In this document: in pieces, positions 7,143 through 14,321 of the stretch | Layout of the letters: every line of letters starts with the position of its first letter | Numbering within the stretch: the first letter of the stretch is position 1 | Assembly: GCA_002352045.1 (NCBI GenBank) | Contig: DEHT01000082.1 | Span: 222-14,542 of the forward strand | Reading direction: 5' to 3' | Length of the DNA stretch: 14,321 nucleotides | From: Chitinophagaceae bacterium UBA2793 | GTDB taxonomy: Bacteria; Bacteroidota; Bacteroidia; Chitinophagales; Chitinophagaceae | The notes under the pieces: model-generated | Seen by the model: only the letters and a program-made list of their open reading frames with translations | What the model was told of the DNA's origin: nothing | The model's database searches: none | Translations under genes and position numbers: made by a program

Positions 7143-8992
7143 TCGTTCTTTAAAATTGGTAATTCAAAATTAGTACCCGATAGAATATGAATGATGGCAG
7201 GTACAAAATCTTTTTCTTCTGCCGTATAAATATTTAAAAATTGTTGAGGATTTCTATCGGCCAGCGGAAACCAACTGCTTTGAATTTGAATCATCAGTTG
7301 ATGACCTTTTTTAAAAGTATGTGCTACATCGGGCAATTCAAACTTAACTCTTGTGGGTTGATTGGGAATAAAAGCTTCGGGTGTAGTGAAACTATTTCGG
7401 TATTTGCCTCTCATTATTTCTCCTCTTACTAACATTTGATAACCGCCCATTGGATATGCTGAACCATTTGATAGCGTACCTGAGTTGTACGAAAAATTTT
7501 CTGGGAAAACATCAATTAGTTTTATCACAAAGTCTGCATCGGTGGTACTTATAGAAGTTAGTAGGTTGGCAATTACAGGGCCTGCTATCGTAAGGTCTTC
7601 CTGAATGTTCATGGTAAAGGTTAGTACATCGGGCCTGCGGCTGGCAAAGCGTTGGTCGTCGGTCATATACTCACGGGTACGTCGGTCGTGTACATCTTCG
7701 GTATAGGGTACGGGCTTTGTAGGATCGCTTACATACAAATAGTTCGCTATGGTATCTTCCTGGTAAAAAATTAGTTTGTGATTAATGCCGGTAAACAATT
7801 TTTTTATGCTGATGTTTTTTGCAGGCCATTGGTCAAAGGTTTTCCAGTTGTTTTCGCCTGTAAAAAAAATAGTGGCTTCGGCCAATTGACTAACATCACC
7901 TTTGCCTTTTAAATGGTATTGAAAAAATGGAATCTCAATATTTTTTTGAAAGTATTCGGATGTGTTGCTCTCAAAGCTAACGTTGCCCAGGTAACTACCT
8001 TCACGGCTCCATTGCCCATGATACCAGGGCCCCATTACTATTTTATTATTGGTTTGCAAGCTTTGTTTTTCGGTTGCTTTGTACGAGTTCCATGCTCCCC
8101 AGCAATCTTCTGCATCAAAAACACCGCCTACCCAAAGCATAGCCGGCTTTACATTATACATTCCTACTCTTGCATTGCGTGCTTGCCACCATTCATCGTA
8201 ATTAGGGTGAGCCATCATTTGATGCCAAAATTGAATGCTGTCGCCAATCATTTGGCTTAGATTTTTTAGTGTTCCTGCTTTTAGAAAAAAATCATAATTG
8301 TCTTTGTTGGTTTTTACAAAACCTGTTCCGTAGTTTTTGGTGGGTTTTGGATGTGGCTTGCCAAATACAGGGTAAAAATTAAATGCATCCATTTGAAAAA
8401 ATGCACCATTGTGATGGAAGTCGTCACCAATAAACCAATCGGTAACCGGTGCCTGTGGGCTGGCCGCTTTTAGTGCAGGATGCCCGCTCAATGCGGCCTG
8501 TGTACTGTAAAATCCCGGATAGGAGGTTCCGGTTACACCCACTCTTCCATTGTTGCCTGCAATATTTTTCACCATCCAATCAATGGCATCGTAACTATCA
8601 CTTGCTTCATCTATCTGTTTTCCCTTTTTATTTGCATTAAAAGGGCGTACATCCATAAATTCGCCTTCGCTCATGTAGCGGCCTCTCACATCCTGTATAA
8701 CAAAAATGTAATTTTCTTTTGCATAAGCTATTTTATAATTGTTCCAAACAGGGGTGAAATTATTTTCGCCGTAAGGTGCACAAGAATAAGGAGTACGGGT
8801 TAGTAAAAATGGATGCTTTTCTGTATTGTTTTTTGGAATATAAAAACTGGTAAACAATTTTACGCCATCTCTCATGGGTATATACACCTCTTTTTTACTG
8901 TAATTGTTTACAAACCATATACTGTCTGCGTTTTGTGAAAACCCGAAAACAAATTGAAGGAGGGTAAATGTTACAATAATTAATTTTTTCAT
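7139..8992 (-). CDS. Secreted alpha-amino-acid ester hydrolase-like protein (CocE/NonD, peptidase S15 family)
   Basis: This 617-residue exported serine hydrolase has a signal peptide at 1-20 (ending FGFSQ). An alpha/beta-hydrolase core follows, with DVRGRYMSEGEF at 101-112 and the nucleophile Ser157 in GTSYPG. The other likely triad residues are Asp293 in GGVFDAED and His325 in GPWYHG. The C-terminal third is the jelly-roll X-Pro dipeptidyl-peptidase C-terminal domain. The carboxylate cluster that recognises the substrate alpha-amino group in alpha-amino-acid ester hydrolases appears intact: Asp191, Glu295 and Asp296 have the same spacing from the triad as in the Xanthomonas and Acetobacter enzymes (from memory). 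Such enzymes hydrolyse esters and amides of alpha-amino acids and can act on beta-lactam side chains; the physiological substrate is unsettled. The open frame extends to 9214, but the start at 8992 gives the signal peptide and avoids overlap with the divergent gene. It is probably the first gene of a two-gene unit with the GH20 gene. Confidence 0.9.
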   Translation of the reverse strand: MKKLIIVTFTLLQFVFGFSQNADSIWFVNNYSKKEVYIPMRDGVKLFTSFYIPKNNTEKHPFLLTRTPYSCAPYGENNFTPVWNNYKIAYAKENYIFVIQDVRGRYMSEGEFMDVRPFNANKKGKQIDEASDSYDAIDWMVKNIAGNNGRVGVTGTSYPGFYSTQAALSGHPALKAASPQAPVTDWFIGDDFHHNGAFFQMDAFNFYPVFGKPHPKPTKNYGTGFVKTNKDNYDFFLKAGTLKNLSQMIGDSIQFWHQMMAHPNYDEWWQARNARVGMYNVKPAMLWVGGVFDAEDCWGAWNSYKATEKQSLQTNNKIVMGPWYHGQWSREGSYLGNVSFESNTSEYFQKNIEIPFFQYHLKGKGDVSQLAEATIFFTGENNWKTFDQWPAKNISIKKLFTGINHKLIFYQEDTIANYLYVSDPTKPVPYTEDVHDRRTREYMTDDQRFASRRPDVLTFTMNIQEDLTIAGPVIANLLTSISTTDADFVIKLIDVFPENFSYNSGTLSNGSAYPMGGYQMLVRGEIMRGKYRNSFTTPEAFIPNQPTRVKFELPDVAHTFKKGHQLMIQIQSSWFPLADRNPQQFLNIYTAEEKDFVPAIIHILSGTNFELPILKNE

Positions 8993-9027
8993 TTCATCTT
9001 GGTTTATGATTGCTAAATTTACAACAA

Positions 9028-9513
9028 ATGGAAAGGAATATGATGCAATGCAACGAACAATTAATCTGCGATTTTTATACAGCCTTTGGGCAAAAAAATG
9101 CATCGGGTATGAATGCCTGTTATACTGACGACGTTGTTTTTTACGACCCGGTATTTGAGTTACTGGAAAATGGACGTGCAAAAGATATGTGGCAAATGCT
9201 TTGCAACAATGCAAAAGATTTACAAATTGATTTTAGTAATATTAAAGATGTGGGTGATGGTTACTACACCTGTGATTGGGTTGCTACCTATACTTTTTCT
9301 AAAACCGGCAGAAAGGTAATAAATAAGGTTAGAGCCAATATGAAAATCGAAACCGGTAGAATTATTGAACATAGCGATGCGTTTAACCTTCACCGCTGGG
9401 CTGCACAGGCGCTGGGTTTTAGTGGATGGTTGCTCGGTTGGAACAGGTTTTATCAACGAAAAATTAAAAACAGTGCCCGGCGGAGTTTGATGGATTTTGT
9501 AAACAGGGGATAA
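9028..9513 (+). CDS. Small NTF2/SnoaL-like fold protein
   Basis: This is a cytoplasmic protein of about 161 residues with no signal peptide. The pattern LICDFYTAFGQKNASGMNACYTDDVVFYDPVF is typical of SnoaL-like polyketide-cyclase relatives in the NTF2 superfamily: an opening helix, then 'YTDDVVFYDP' forming the cone entrance. Later strands (YTCDWVATYTFSKTGRKV, KIETGRIIEHSDAFNLHRWAAQALG) complete the alpha+beta cone. The basic C-terminal tail (residues about 136-161, FYQRKIKNSARRSL) follows the Trp-rich segment. These folds bind small molecules or act as cyclases or isomerases, and no substrate can be named. The start is uncertain: a TTG at 9010 extends the frame, ATG at 9028 is the first ATG, and AAGG sits better for the ATG codons at 9040 or 9043. 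The gene diverges from the S15 hydrolase across only about 35 bases and converges on pyk. Confidence 0.85.
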   Translation: MERNMMQCNEQLICDFYTAFGQKNASGMNACYTDDVVFYDPVFELLENGRAKDMWQMLCNNAKDLQIDFSNIKDVGDGYYTCDWVATYTFSKTGRKVINKVRANMKIETGRIIEHSDAFNLHRWAAQALGFSGWLLGWNRFYQRKIKNSARRSLMDFVNRG

Positions 9514-9571
9514 TATGTATCAGGATTATCTTTTGATTGTTTTTCCAAAATTTATAGTCTATTTCATTAGC

Positions 9572-9609
9572 AAAAAAGCTATGTGAAATTGGTTTCACAT
9601 AGCTTTTTT
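9572..9609. terminator. Bidirectional rho-independent terminator between the NTF2-like gene and pyk
   Basis: A perfect 17-bp stem pairs 9572-9588 (six A, then GCTATGTGAAA) with 9593-9609 (TTTCACATAGC, then six T) around a TTGG loop. Because the arm ends are A6 and T6, a T-run follows the GC-containing part of the stem on both strands. It lies 58 bases after the NTF2-like stop and 73 bases after the pyk stop, between convergent genes, which is the expected place for a shared terminator. Confidence 0.9.
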
Positions 9610-9682
9610 AGTATCCTTTGCCAAACTGCTTTGTAGTTGATTTTGCCAACTGTTTTTCAGTATTATACCATTAAATTAAGAT

Positions 9683-11173
9683 TTAATCAACCCTTGTAAT
9701 TTTTATCATATTGGTGGGCAGGTGAAGTGCAACCGGTGTACTGCCCGTATTTACCACTATATCGCCTTTTTGTATATAGCCTCTTTCTTTTAAAATATTC
9801 AACTGGTCTTGAAAAATATCATCCAGGCTTTCTTCTTCATCATAAAAAAAAGCTCTTACACCCCAGCTTAAACTAAGTTGATTGATTAAACTTTTTTCTT
9901 TACTAAAAATAAACAGTGGTGTTTTGGGCCTGTAACTACTTAGCATAAACGCAGTATAACCGCTTTGGGTCATACCAATAAGCGCATGAGCATGTGCATC
10001 TTTTGCTAGATTAGCTGCATTGTAACAAATAGCATCACTTAAAAATGATGGGGAGTGGGGTTGCGGCGTTAGAATATCATCTTTAGCATATTCATACACC
10101 GTGGATTCTACCTGCTGAATAATTTTTGTCATGGTTTCAACAACCAGCACCGGATATTGCCCGGTGGCAGTTTCGCCGCTAAGCATTACAGCATCGGCTC
10201 CTTCTAAAACTGCGTTGGCCACATCACTTACTTCGCTTCGGTTGGGTTTGGTACGGTCGAGCATGCTTTCCATCATTTGTGTAGCTACAATCACCGGTTT
10301 GGCACGGTGCATACATTTTCTAATGATGTCTTTTTGAATAATGGGTACCTTTTCAATTGGAACTTCTACACCCAGGTCGCCACGGGCTACCATTACTCCA
10401 TCGCTTTCTACAATAATATCCCTTAGATTTTTTAAGGCCTCCGGCATTTCTATTTTTGCAATGGTTTTTATTTTACTATTTTTTGCTTTTATCCTGCTTT
10501 TTAGATTAGTAATATCTTCTGCACTGCGTACAAAAGAAAGTGCTACCCAATCGAGTTTTTGTTCAATTATAAATTCCAGGTCGGCTATATCTTTTTCGGT
10601 AAGCGAAGGCATAGAAAGTGCAGAGTCGGGGAGGTTTACCCCTTTTTTTGGAAGCAGCAGTCCACCCAGGGTAACGCTCATTTTTACTTCCTGATCATTG
10701 ATGATTTCCATTACTTTCACTTCCATTTTACCATCATCTAAAAAAACACGTTCACCGGGTTTTACATCTTTAGCCAAATTGGGATAGCTTACATAAACTT
10801 TAGCCGCATTGCCCACAATTTTTTGAGTGGTGAAAATTATTTGCTGTCCTGCCTGCAATAAAACTTTACCATCTTCCAGGTCGCCTACCCTAAGTTTAGG
10901 GCCTTGCAAATCGCCCAGAATAGCAATATTATAAGGTTCTGTTTTAATTATTTTGCGAATGTTTTCAATTACTGCTTTTTTGTCTTCGTGGCTACCATGC
11001 GAAAAGTTTAGGCGAAAAACATTTACACCTGCTTTTACCAATTCTAAAAGTTTATCGTAGGTATCGCAAGCGGGGCCTACGGTTGCAACAATTTTGGTTT
11101 TTTTCAATGAATGTGTCATACCGGCACGGTTATCCATTTGCTGGTATAAATATTTATCTAAATTCTTGCTCAT
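9683..11173 (-). CDS. pyk: Pyruvate kinase, predicted potassium-independent type
   Basis: This enzyme transfers phosphate from phosphoenolpyruvate to ADP, the last step of glycolysis, in the cytoplasm. It is 496 residues long, a full bacterial length. The core begins at KTKIVATVGPAC (25-36), followed by RLNFSHG (54-60) with substrate and Mg/K ligands. IAKIEMPEAL (238-247) holds catalytic Lys240 and metal-binding Glu242, DGVMVARGDLGVE (258-270) holds metal-binding Asp266, and MLSGETATGQYP lies at 330-341. The C-terminal regulatory domain runs to 496. At the monovalent-cation site the sequence reads D-L-Q-G-P-K-L-R-V (88-96). Leu, Gln, Lys and Val at these four positions match the potassium-independent group, whereas potassium-dependent enzymes have Thr, Lys, Glu and Thr. 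The short N-terminal lead before residue 25 makes the start slightly uncertain. pfkA ends 36 bases upstream on the same strand, so co-transcription is likely. The hairpin at 9572-9609 should end the transcript. Confidence 0.97.
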   Translation of the reverse strand: MSKNLDKYLYQQMDNRAGMTHSLKKTKIVATVGPACDTYDKLLELVKAGVNVFRLNFSHGSHEDKKAVIENIRKIIKTEPYNIAILGDLQGPKLRVGDLEDGKVLLQAGQQIIFTTQKIVGNAAKVYVSYPNLAKDVKPGERVFLDDGKMEVKVMEIINDQEVKMSVTLGGLLLPKKGVNLPDSALSMPSLTEKDIADLEFIIEQKLDWVALSFVRSAEDITNLKSRIKAKNSKIKTIAKIEMPEALKNLRDIIVESDGVMVARGDLGVEVPIEKVPIIQKDIIRKCMHRAKPVIVATQMMESMLDRTKPNRSEVSDVANAVLEGADAVMLSGETATGQYPVLVVETMTKIIQQVESTVYEYAKDDILTPQPHSPSFLSDAICYNAANLAKDAHAHALIGMTQSGYTAFMLSSYRPKTPLFIFSKEKSLINQLSLSWGVRAFFYDEEESLDDIFQDQLNILKERGYIQKGDIVVNTGSTPVALHLPTNMIKITRVD

Positions 11174-11209
11174 GCTTTATTTTATAATTTTTGTTGTTAG
11201 GAGTTTTTA

Positions 11210-12193
11210 TTAAGAAGAAAGTATTTTCACAATCTTCATCCATTCGTCGTTTATTTTTTGTTTCTTTTTTACGGCTTCATCAATGGGTGTATAGCACATT
11301 CTATTGTTTACAATGCCTACAAATACGTTGTATCTTCCTTCCATCAGGCATTCTACTGCATGGTAGCCCATTCTGCTGGCAATTACCCGGTCGATACAAG
11401 TAGGTGCACCACCTCTTTGAATATGGCCCAGTATGCAAAGTCTTACTTCCTGATTAGGTAATTTTTCTTTAATAATTTTTGCTACTTCTTCACCACCGCC
11501 AACACCATCGCCTTCTGCCACTACAACAAGGTTAACTAACTTTTTTCTTTTTTCTTTTTCCTGCAATCCTGCCACCATTTGTTCTACATCGGTTTTCTTT
11601 TCGGGTATCAAAATATTTTCGGCCCCGGTGGCAATGCCGCTGTGCAGCGCTATATATCCTGCATCTCTGCCCATAACCTCTATTACAAATAAACGGTCGT
11701 GTGCATCGGCAGTATCTCTTATTTTGTCAATAGCTTCTACAGCGGTATTCACTGCGGTATCAAAACCAATGGTAAAGTCGGTGCCGGCAATATCTTTATC
11801 AATAGTGCCCGGCAAACCTATCACCGGTATATCAAATTCGTTGCTGAATATTTGTGCTCCTCTAAAACTACCGTCGCCGCCAATAACTACCAGGCCATTG
11901 ATGCCCAACTTTTTTAAATTGTTGTATGCTTTTTGTCTTCCTTCAGGAGTAAAAAATTCTTTGCTTCTGGCCGTTTTTAAAACAGTACCTCCTCTTTGAA
12001 TAATATTTGCTACGCTTCTGCTTTCTAGTTTTACAATATCATTTTCTACCATACCACTGTATCCTCTCATGATACCATACATTTCCATTCCATTATAAAT
12101 ACCTGTGCGTACTACGGCTCTAATTGCCGCATTCATTCCAGGACTATCGCCTCCACTTGTTAATACACCAATCTTAGTAACCTTTTGTTTCAT
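11210..12193 (-). CDS. pfkA: ATP-dependent 6-phosphofructokinase
   Basis: This enzyme phosphorylates fructose 6-phosphate to fructose 1,6-bisphosphate, the committed step of glycolysis. It is 327 residues, typical of the bacterial homotetramer. Motifs in order are TSGGDSPGMNAAIR (12-25), the ATP-binding TARSKEF around Arg76, GGDGS (105-109), PGTIDKD (128-134) with catalytic Asp132, VMGRDAGY (173-180), VAEGDG (225-230) and LGHIQRGG (255-262). Gly108 in GGDGS and Gly129 before TID mark the ATP-using type; PPi-dependent enzymes carry Asp and Lys there. The odd point is Lys133, where the usual loop reads TIDND. Arg25 and Arg29 correspond to effector-site Arg21 and Arg25 of the E. coli enzyme, so allosteric control may be retained. 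The ATG follows an A-rich leader with no Shine-Dalgarno sequence. The gene reads into pyk after 36 bases. Confidence 0.97.
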   Translation of the reverse strand: MKQKVTKIGVLTSGGDSPGMNAAIRAVVRTGIYNGMEMYGIMRGYSGMVENDIVKLESRSVANIIQRGGTVLKTARSKEFFTPEGRQKAYNNLKKLGINGLVVIGGDGSFRGAQIFSNEFDIPVIGLPGTIDKDIAGTDFTIGFDTAVNTAVEAIDKIRDTADAHDRLFVIEVMGRDAGYIALHSGIATGAENILIPEKKTDVEQMVAGLQEKEKRKKLVNLVVVAEGDGVGGGEEVAKIIKEKLPNQEVRLCILGHIQRGGAPTCIDRVIASRMGYHAVECLMEGRYNVFVGIVNNRMCYTPIDEAVKKKQKINDEWMKIVKILSS

Positions 12194-12387
12194 TTGTTTT
12201 TTTTAATAAATCAATTTGGGATAGAAGTAGTTGTTGCAGATACATTCCATACCCTTTTCAGCTAAAATTATAGATGAAAATTTTATTAAATATGGAAGCA
12301 GTGCGTCAAAATTACACTTTTCTCCAAATATGCCCCACAAGTTAACTATTTGTTTATTTGTTTTATCTTGACTTCAAATTTGAAAAA
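12194..12387. other. Divergent regulatory region between pfkA and the prolyl oligopeptidase gene
   Basis: This 194-base AT-rich region must hold the promoters for both pfkA (minus) and the peptidase (plus). For pfkA there is a candidate -33/-7 pair at 12307-12340. For the peptidase I see no exact TAnnTTTG. The nearest signal is a perfect 12-bp palindrome, TTCAAATTTGAA (12373-12384), ending three bases before its ATG. No open frame of note. Confidence 0.55.
12307..12340 (-). promoter_or_regulatory. Candidate Bacteroidota-type promoter for pfkA-pyk
   Basis: On the minus strand TAATTTTG (12314-12307) matches the Bacteroidota -7 consensus TAnnTTTG exactly. A TTG (12340-12338) lies 23 bases upstream, at the long end of the spacing known for the -33 element. 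Transcription would begin near 12300 and give a leader of about 107 bases before the pfkA ATG. The match is short and the region AT-rich, so chance is possible. Confidence 0.35.
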
Positions 12388-14321
12388 ATGAAACAAATTC
12401 TTTTAGCCGGCATTTTACTAAGTATGAATTTATCGCAAAGTTTAGCACAGTATCAATACCCCGATTCAAAAAAAGATAACCAGGTAGATACCTATTTTGG
12501 TACACAGGTAGCCGATCCCTATCGCTGGCTCGAAGATGACAAGAGTGCCGAAACTAAGGATTGGGTGAGCAGGCAAAATAAACTCAGTTTCGATTATTTG
12601 GATAAAATTCCTTACCGAAAAAAATGGTTGCAGGAGTTGGAAGAGTTAAATAACTATCCTAAATATTCATCACCCTTTCGCAATGGGGATTATTATTATT
12701 TTTCTAAAAACGATGGCTTGCAAAACCAATCGGTTTTGTACAGGCAAAAGGGTTTGAATGGCCAACCCGAGTTGGTGCTTGATCCTAATAAATTTTCGGC
12801 AGATGGTACTACATCTCTTGCCGTTTTTAGTTTAAGCAAAAATGGAAAGTATGCCGTGGTAGGCAAAAGCACCGGCGGCAGCGATTGGCGCACTTATTTT
12901 GTAATGGATATGCAAACACTTCAATACCTGCCCGATTCCATTGCATGGGTAAAAGTAAGTGGTGCAAGCTGGTTAGGTGATGGCTTTTTTTATAGCCGCT
13001 ATCCGTCAACAGGAACAGGTAAAGAGTTGTCGGGCAAAAATGAAAATCACCAGGTGTATTACCATAAGGTAGGAACCTCTCAAAGCGATGATAAATTAGT
13101 ATATGAAGATGCAGGCAGGCCATTGGCTTTTCACATGGTTTCTACTGATGAATCGCAGCGATATGTATTTTTAAATATTTCCGATAGAACCAAGGCAAAA
13201 GGAAATGCCATTTGGTACTACGATAATAATAGTACCGATAAAACATTTAAACCCATTGTAAAAGATCCCGGTGAATTTTTATACAGTGTAGTAGATGTAC
13301 ACAATGGAAAGTTTATTTTGAGTACAAACGATAATGCCCGGAATCAAAAAATTGTATTGGTTGACCCTGCCCAAATCGAAAAACAAAACTGGAAAACCAT
13401 AGTGGCAGAAAAGAACGAAAATATTGCAGGGGTAAATACAGCAGGGGGTAAAATGTTTATCAGTTATATAAAAGATGTTAGCAGTAGGGTTTATGTGTAC
13501 ACTTTAAATGGGAAGTTTGAAAAAGAAGTGAAACTACCGGCATTAGGTTCTGCCGGAGGCTTTGGAGGAGAACAGGATGACAAATTTGTGTTCTATACAT
13601 TTACATCTTTCACTTTTCCTCCTACCATTTATAAATATGATATTGCTTCCGGTAGAAGTGAAGTGTTTCGCAAGCCCGAAGTAAAATTTAATCCCGAAGA
13701 TTATGTAACGGAGCAGGTATTTTATCCAAGCAAGGATGGTACAAAAGTGCCTATGTTTATTGTGTATAAAAAAGGGTTAAAGAAAAATGGTAAAAATCCA
13801 ACGATGCTGTATGCTTATGGCGGATTTAATATTAGTGTTACTGCCAGCTTTAGCCCGGCAAGAATTTCGTGGCTTAATAATGGCGGTGTTTATGCTTCGG
13901 CCAATTTGAGAGGAGGGAATGAATATGGCGAAAAATGGCATGAAGCAGGAATGCTTTTAAAAAAGCAAAATGTTTTTGATGATTTTATAGCAGCAGGTGA
14001 ATATTTAGTTTCAAAAAATTTTTGTGATAAAAACCATTTAAGCATTTATGGTGGTTCCAATGGTGGATTGCTGGTTGGTGCAGTGGCCAATCAACGGCCC
14101 GATTTATTTAAAGTGGCCATACCTGCAGTAGGTGTAATGGATATGCTTCGTTTCCAAAAATTTACCATTGGCTTTAATTGGATTGCAGAATATGGCAGTA
14201 GTGAAAAATCTATTGAAGACTTTAAAAATCTTTATGCTTATTCACCCATGCACAATATTCCAAACAATGCCAATTTTCCTGCAACGATGATAACTACTGC
14301 CGACCACGACGATAGGGTAGT
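12388..14321 (+). CDS. Secreted prolyl oligopeptidase (S9A family), 3' end cut by the window
   Basis: This serine endopeptidase should cut short peptides after proline, in the periplasm. The frame is open from 12388 to the window end (644 complete codons plus two bases). Residues 1-20 form a signal peptide ending SQSLA before QYQYP. DPYRWLEDD at about 44-52 and the WVSRQNKLSFDYL region are characteristic of the S9A N-terminus. A beta-propeller of about 330 residues follows. The alpha/beta-hydrolase domain resumes near 430, with MLYAYGGFN at about 473-481, NLRGGNEYGEKWHEAG at about 509-524 and the nucleophile Ser557 in YGGSNGG. The end reads TADHDDRV, giving catalytic Asp641 and substrate-binding Arg643, the same numbers as in the porcine enzyme. 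The catalytic His and about 60 residues lie beyond the window. I translated the whole stretch and found no stop or frameshift. Confidence 0.95.
   Translation, partial: MKQILLAGILLSMNLSQSLAQYQYPDSKKDNQVDTYFGTQVADPYRWLEDDKSAETKDWVSRQNKLSFDYLDKIPYRKKWLQELEELNNYPKYSSPFRNGDYYYFSKNDGLQNQSVLYRQKGLNGQPELVLDPNKFSADGTTSLAVFSLSKNGKYAVVGKSTGGSDWRTYFVMDMQTLQYLPDSIAWVKVSGASWLGDGFFYSRYPSTGTGKELSGKNENHQVYYHKVGTSQSDDKLVYEDAGRPLAFHMVSTDESQRYVFLNISDRTKAKGNAIWYYDNNSTDKTFKPIVKDPGEFLYSVVDVHNGKFILSTNDNARNQKIVLVDPAQIEKQNWKTIVAEKNENIAGVNTAGGKMFISYIKDVSSRVYVYTLNGKFEKEVKLPALGSAGGFGGEQDDKFVFYTFTSFTFPPTIYKYDIASGRSEVFRKPEVKFNPEDYVTEQVFYPSKDGTKVPMFIVYKKGLKKNGKNPTMLYAYGGFNISVTASFSPARISWLNNGGVYASANLRGGNEYGEKWHEAGMLLKKQNVFDDFIAAGEYLVSKNFCDKNHLSIYGGSNGGLLVGAVANQRPDLFKVAIPAVGVMDMLRFQKFTIGFNWIAEYGSSEKSIEDFKNLYAYSPMHNIPNNANFPATMITTADHDDRV

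Noticed and set aside
9010..9027. TTG start six codons upstream for the NTF2-like gene
   Set aside because: It leaves only 17 bases to the divergent gene, has no ribosome-binding sequence, and ATG codons at 9028, 9040 and 9043 fit the family better.
8993..9214. N-terminal extension of the S15 hydrolase by 74 residues
   Set aside because: The extension would overlap the divergent NTF2-like gene and hide the signal peptide beginning MKKLIIVTF at 8992.
11210..12193. PPi-dependent phosphofructokinase because of Lys in the TIDKD loop
   Set aside because: The PPi-type marker Lys sits before TID (PKTIDND) together with GGDDS. Here those positions are Gly (PGTID) and GGDGS, which mark the ATP type.
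12696..13123. Two minus-strand open frames opposite the prolyl oligopeptidase
   Set aside because: They are antisense to a well-supported S9A protein with catalytic motifs in frame and show no protein-like features.
14282..14321. Truncated or broken prolyl oligopeptidase pseudogene
   Set aside because: The frame is intact through Ser557 and Asp641 and is cut only by the window edge.

Overview
The window looks like ordinary chromosomal DNA from a Bacteroidota bacterium, most likely of the Chitinophagaceae or a related group (the family-level placement is inference). Three things point there. A giant surface protein carries SprB-type repeats and a gliding-motility-associated (CHU_C, type B) C-terminal domain, which is used only by the type IX secretion system. 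Signal peptides often end in -FSQ or -AQ. Leaders are A-rich with weak or absent Shine-Dalgarno sequences, and one exact TAnnTTTG -7 element lies upstream of pfkA. No RNA gene, insertion sequence, phage gene or CRISPR array was found, and no gene-free stretch exceeds about 260 bases.

Layout. Positions 1-189 are non-coding, apart from a possible 28-codon gene tail at the left edge. The minus strand then carries the 1476-residue SprB-repeat/CHU_C protein (190-4620). A 257-base gap with a perfect inverted repeat separates it from a two-gene minus-strand unit. In transcription order that unit is an alpha-amino-acid-ester-hydrolase-like S15 hydrolase (7139-8992) followed by a GH20 beta-N-acetylhexosaminidase (4878-7142), overlapping by ATGA. 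Diverging from it across about 35 bases is a small NTF2/SnoaL-like gene on the plus strand (9028-9513). A perfect 17-bp hairpin (9572-9609) separates that gene from the converging glycolytic pair pfkA (11210-12193) and pyk (9683-11173), which are read as pfkA then pyk on the minus strand. A 194-base divergent region follows. Last is a plus-strand secreted prolyl oligopeptidase (from 12388), cut by the window end just after its catalytic Asp.

How the genes fit together. Four of the seven genes encode exported proteins: a surface adhesin-like protein, a glycan exo-hydrolase, an amino-acid-ester/peptide hydrolase and a prolyl endopeptidase. This suits a polymer- and protein-degrading lifestyle. 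pfkA and pyk encode the two classic control enzymes of glycolysis and are probably co-transcribed. I found no convincing novel system. The points most worth a second look are the nearly Lys/Arg-free 10-repeat stalk with a paired-Cys pattern, the intact AEH carboxylate cluster in a gene annotation would call generic CocE/NonD, the potassium-independent residue signature in pyruvate kinase, and the TIDKD variant of the PfkA catalytic loop.
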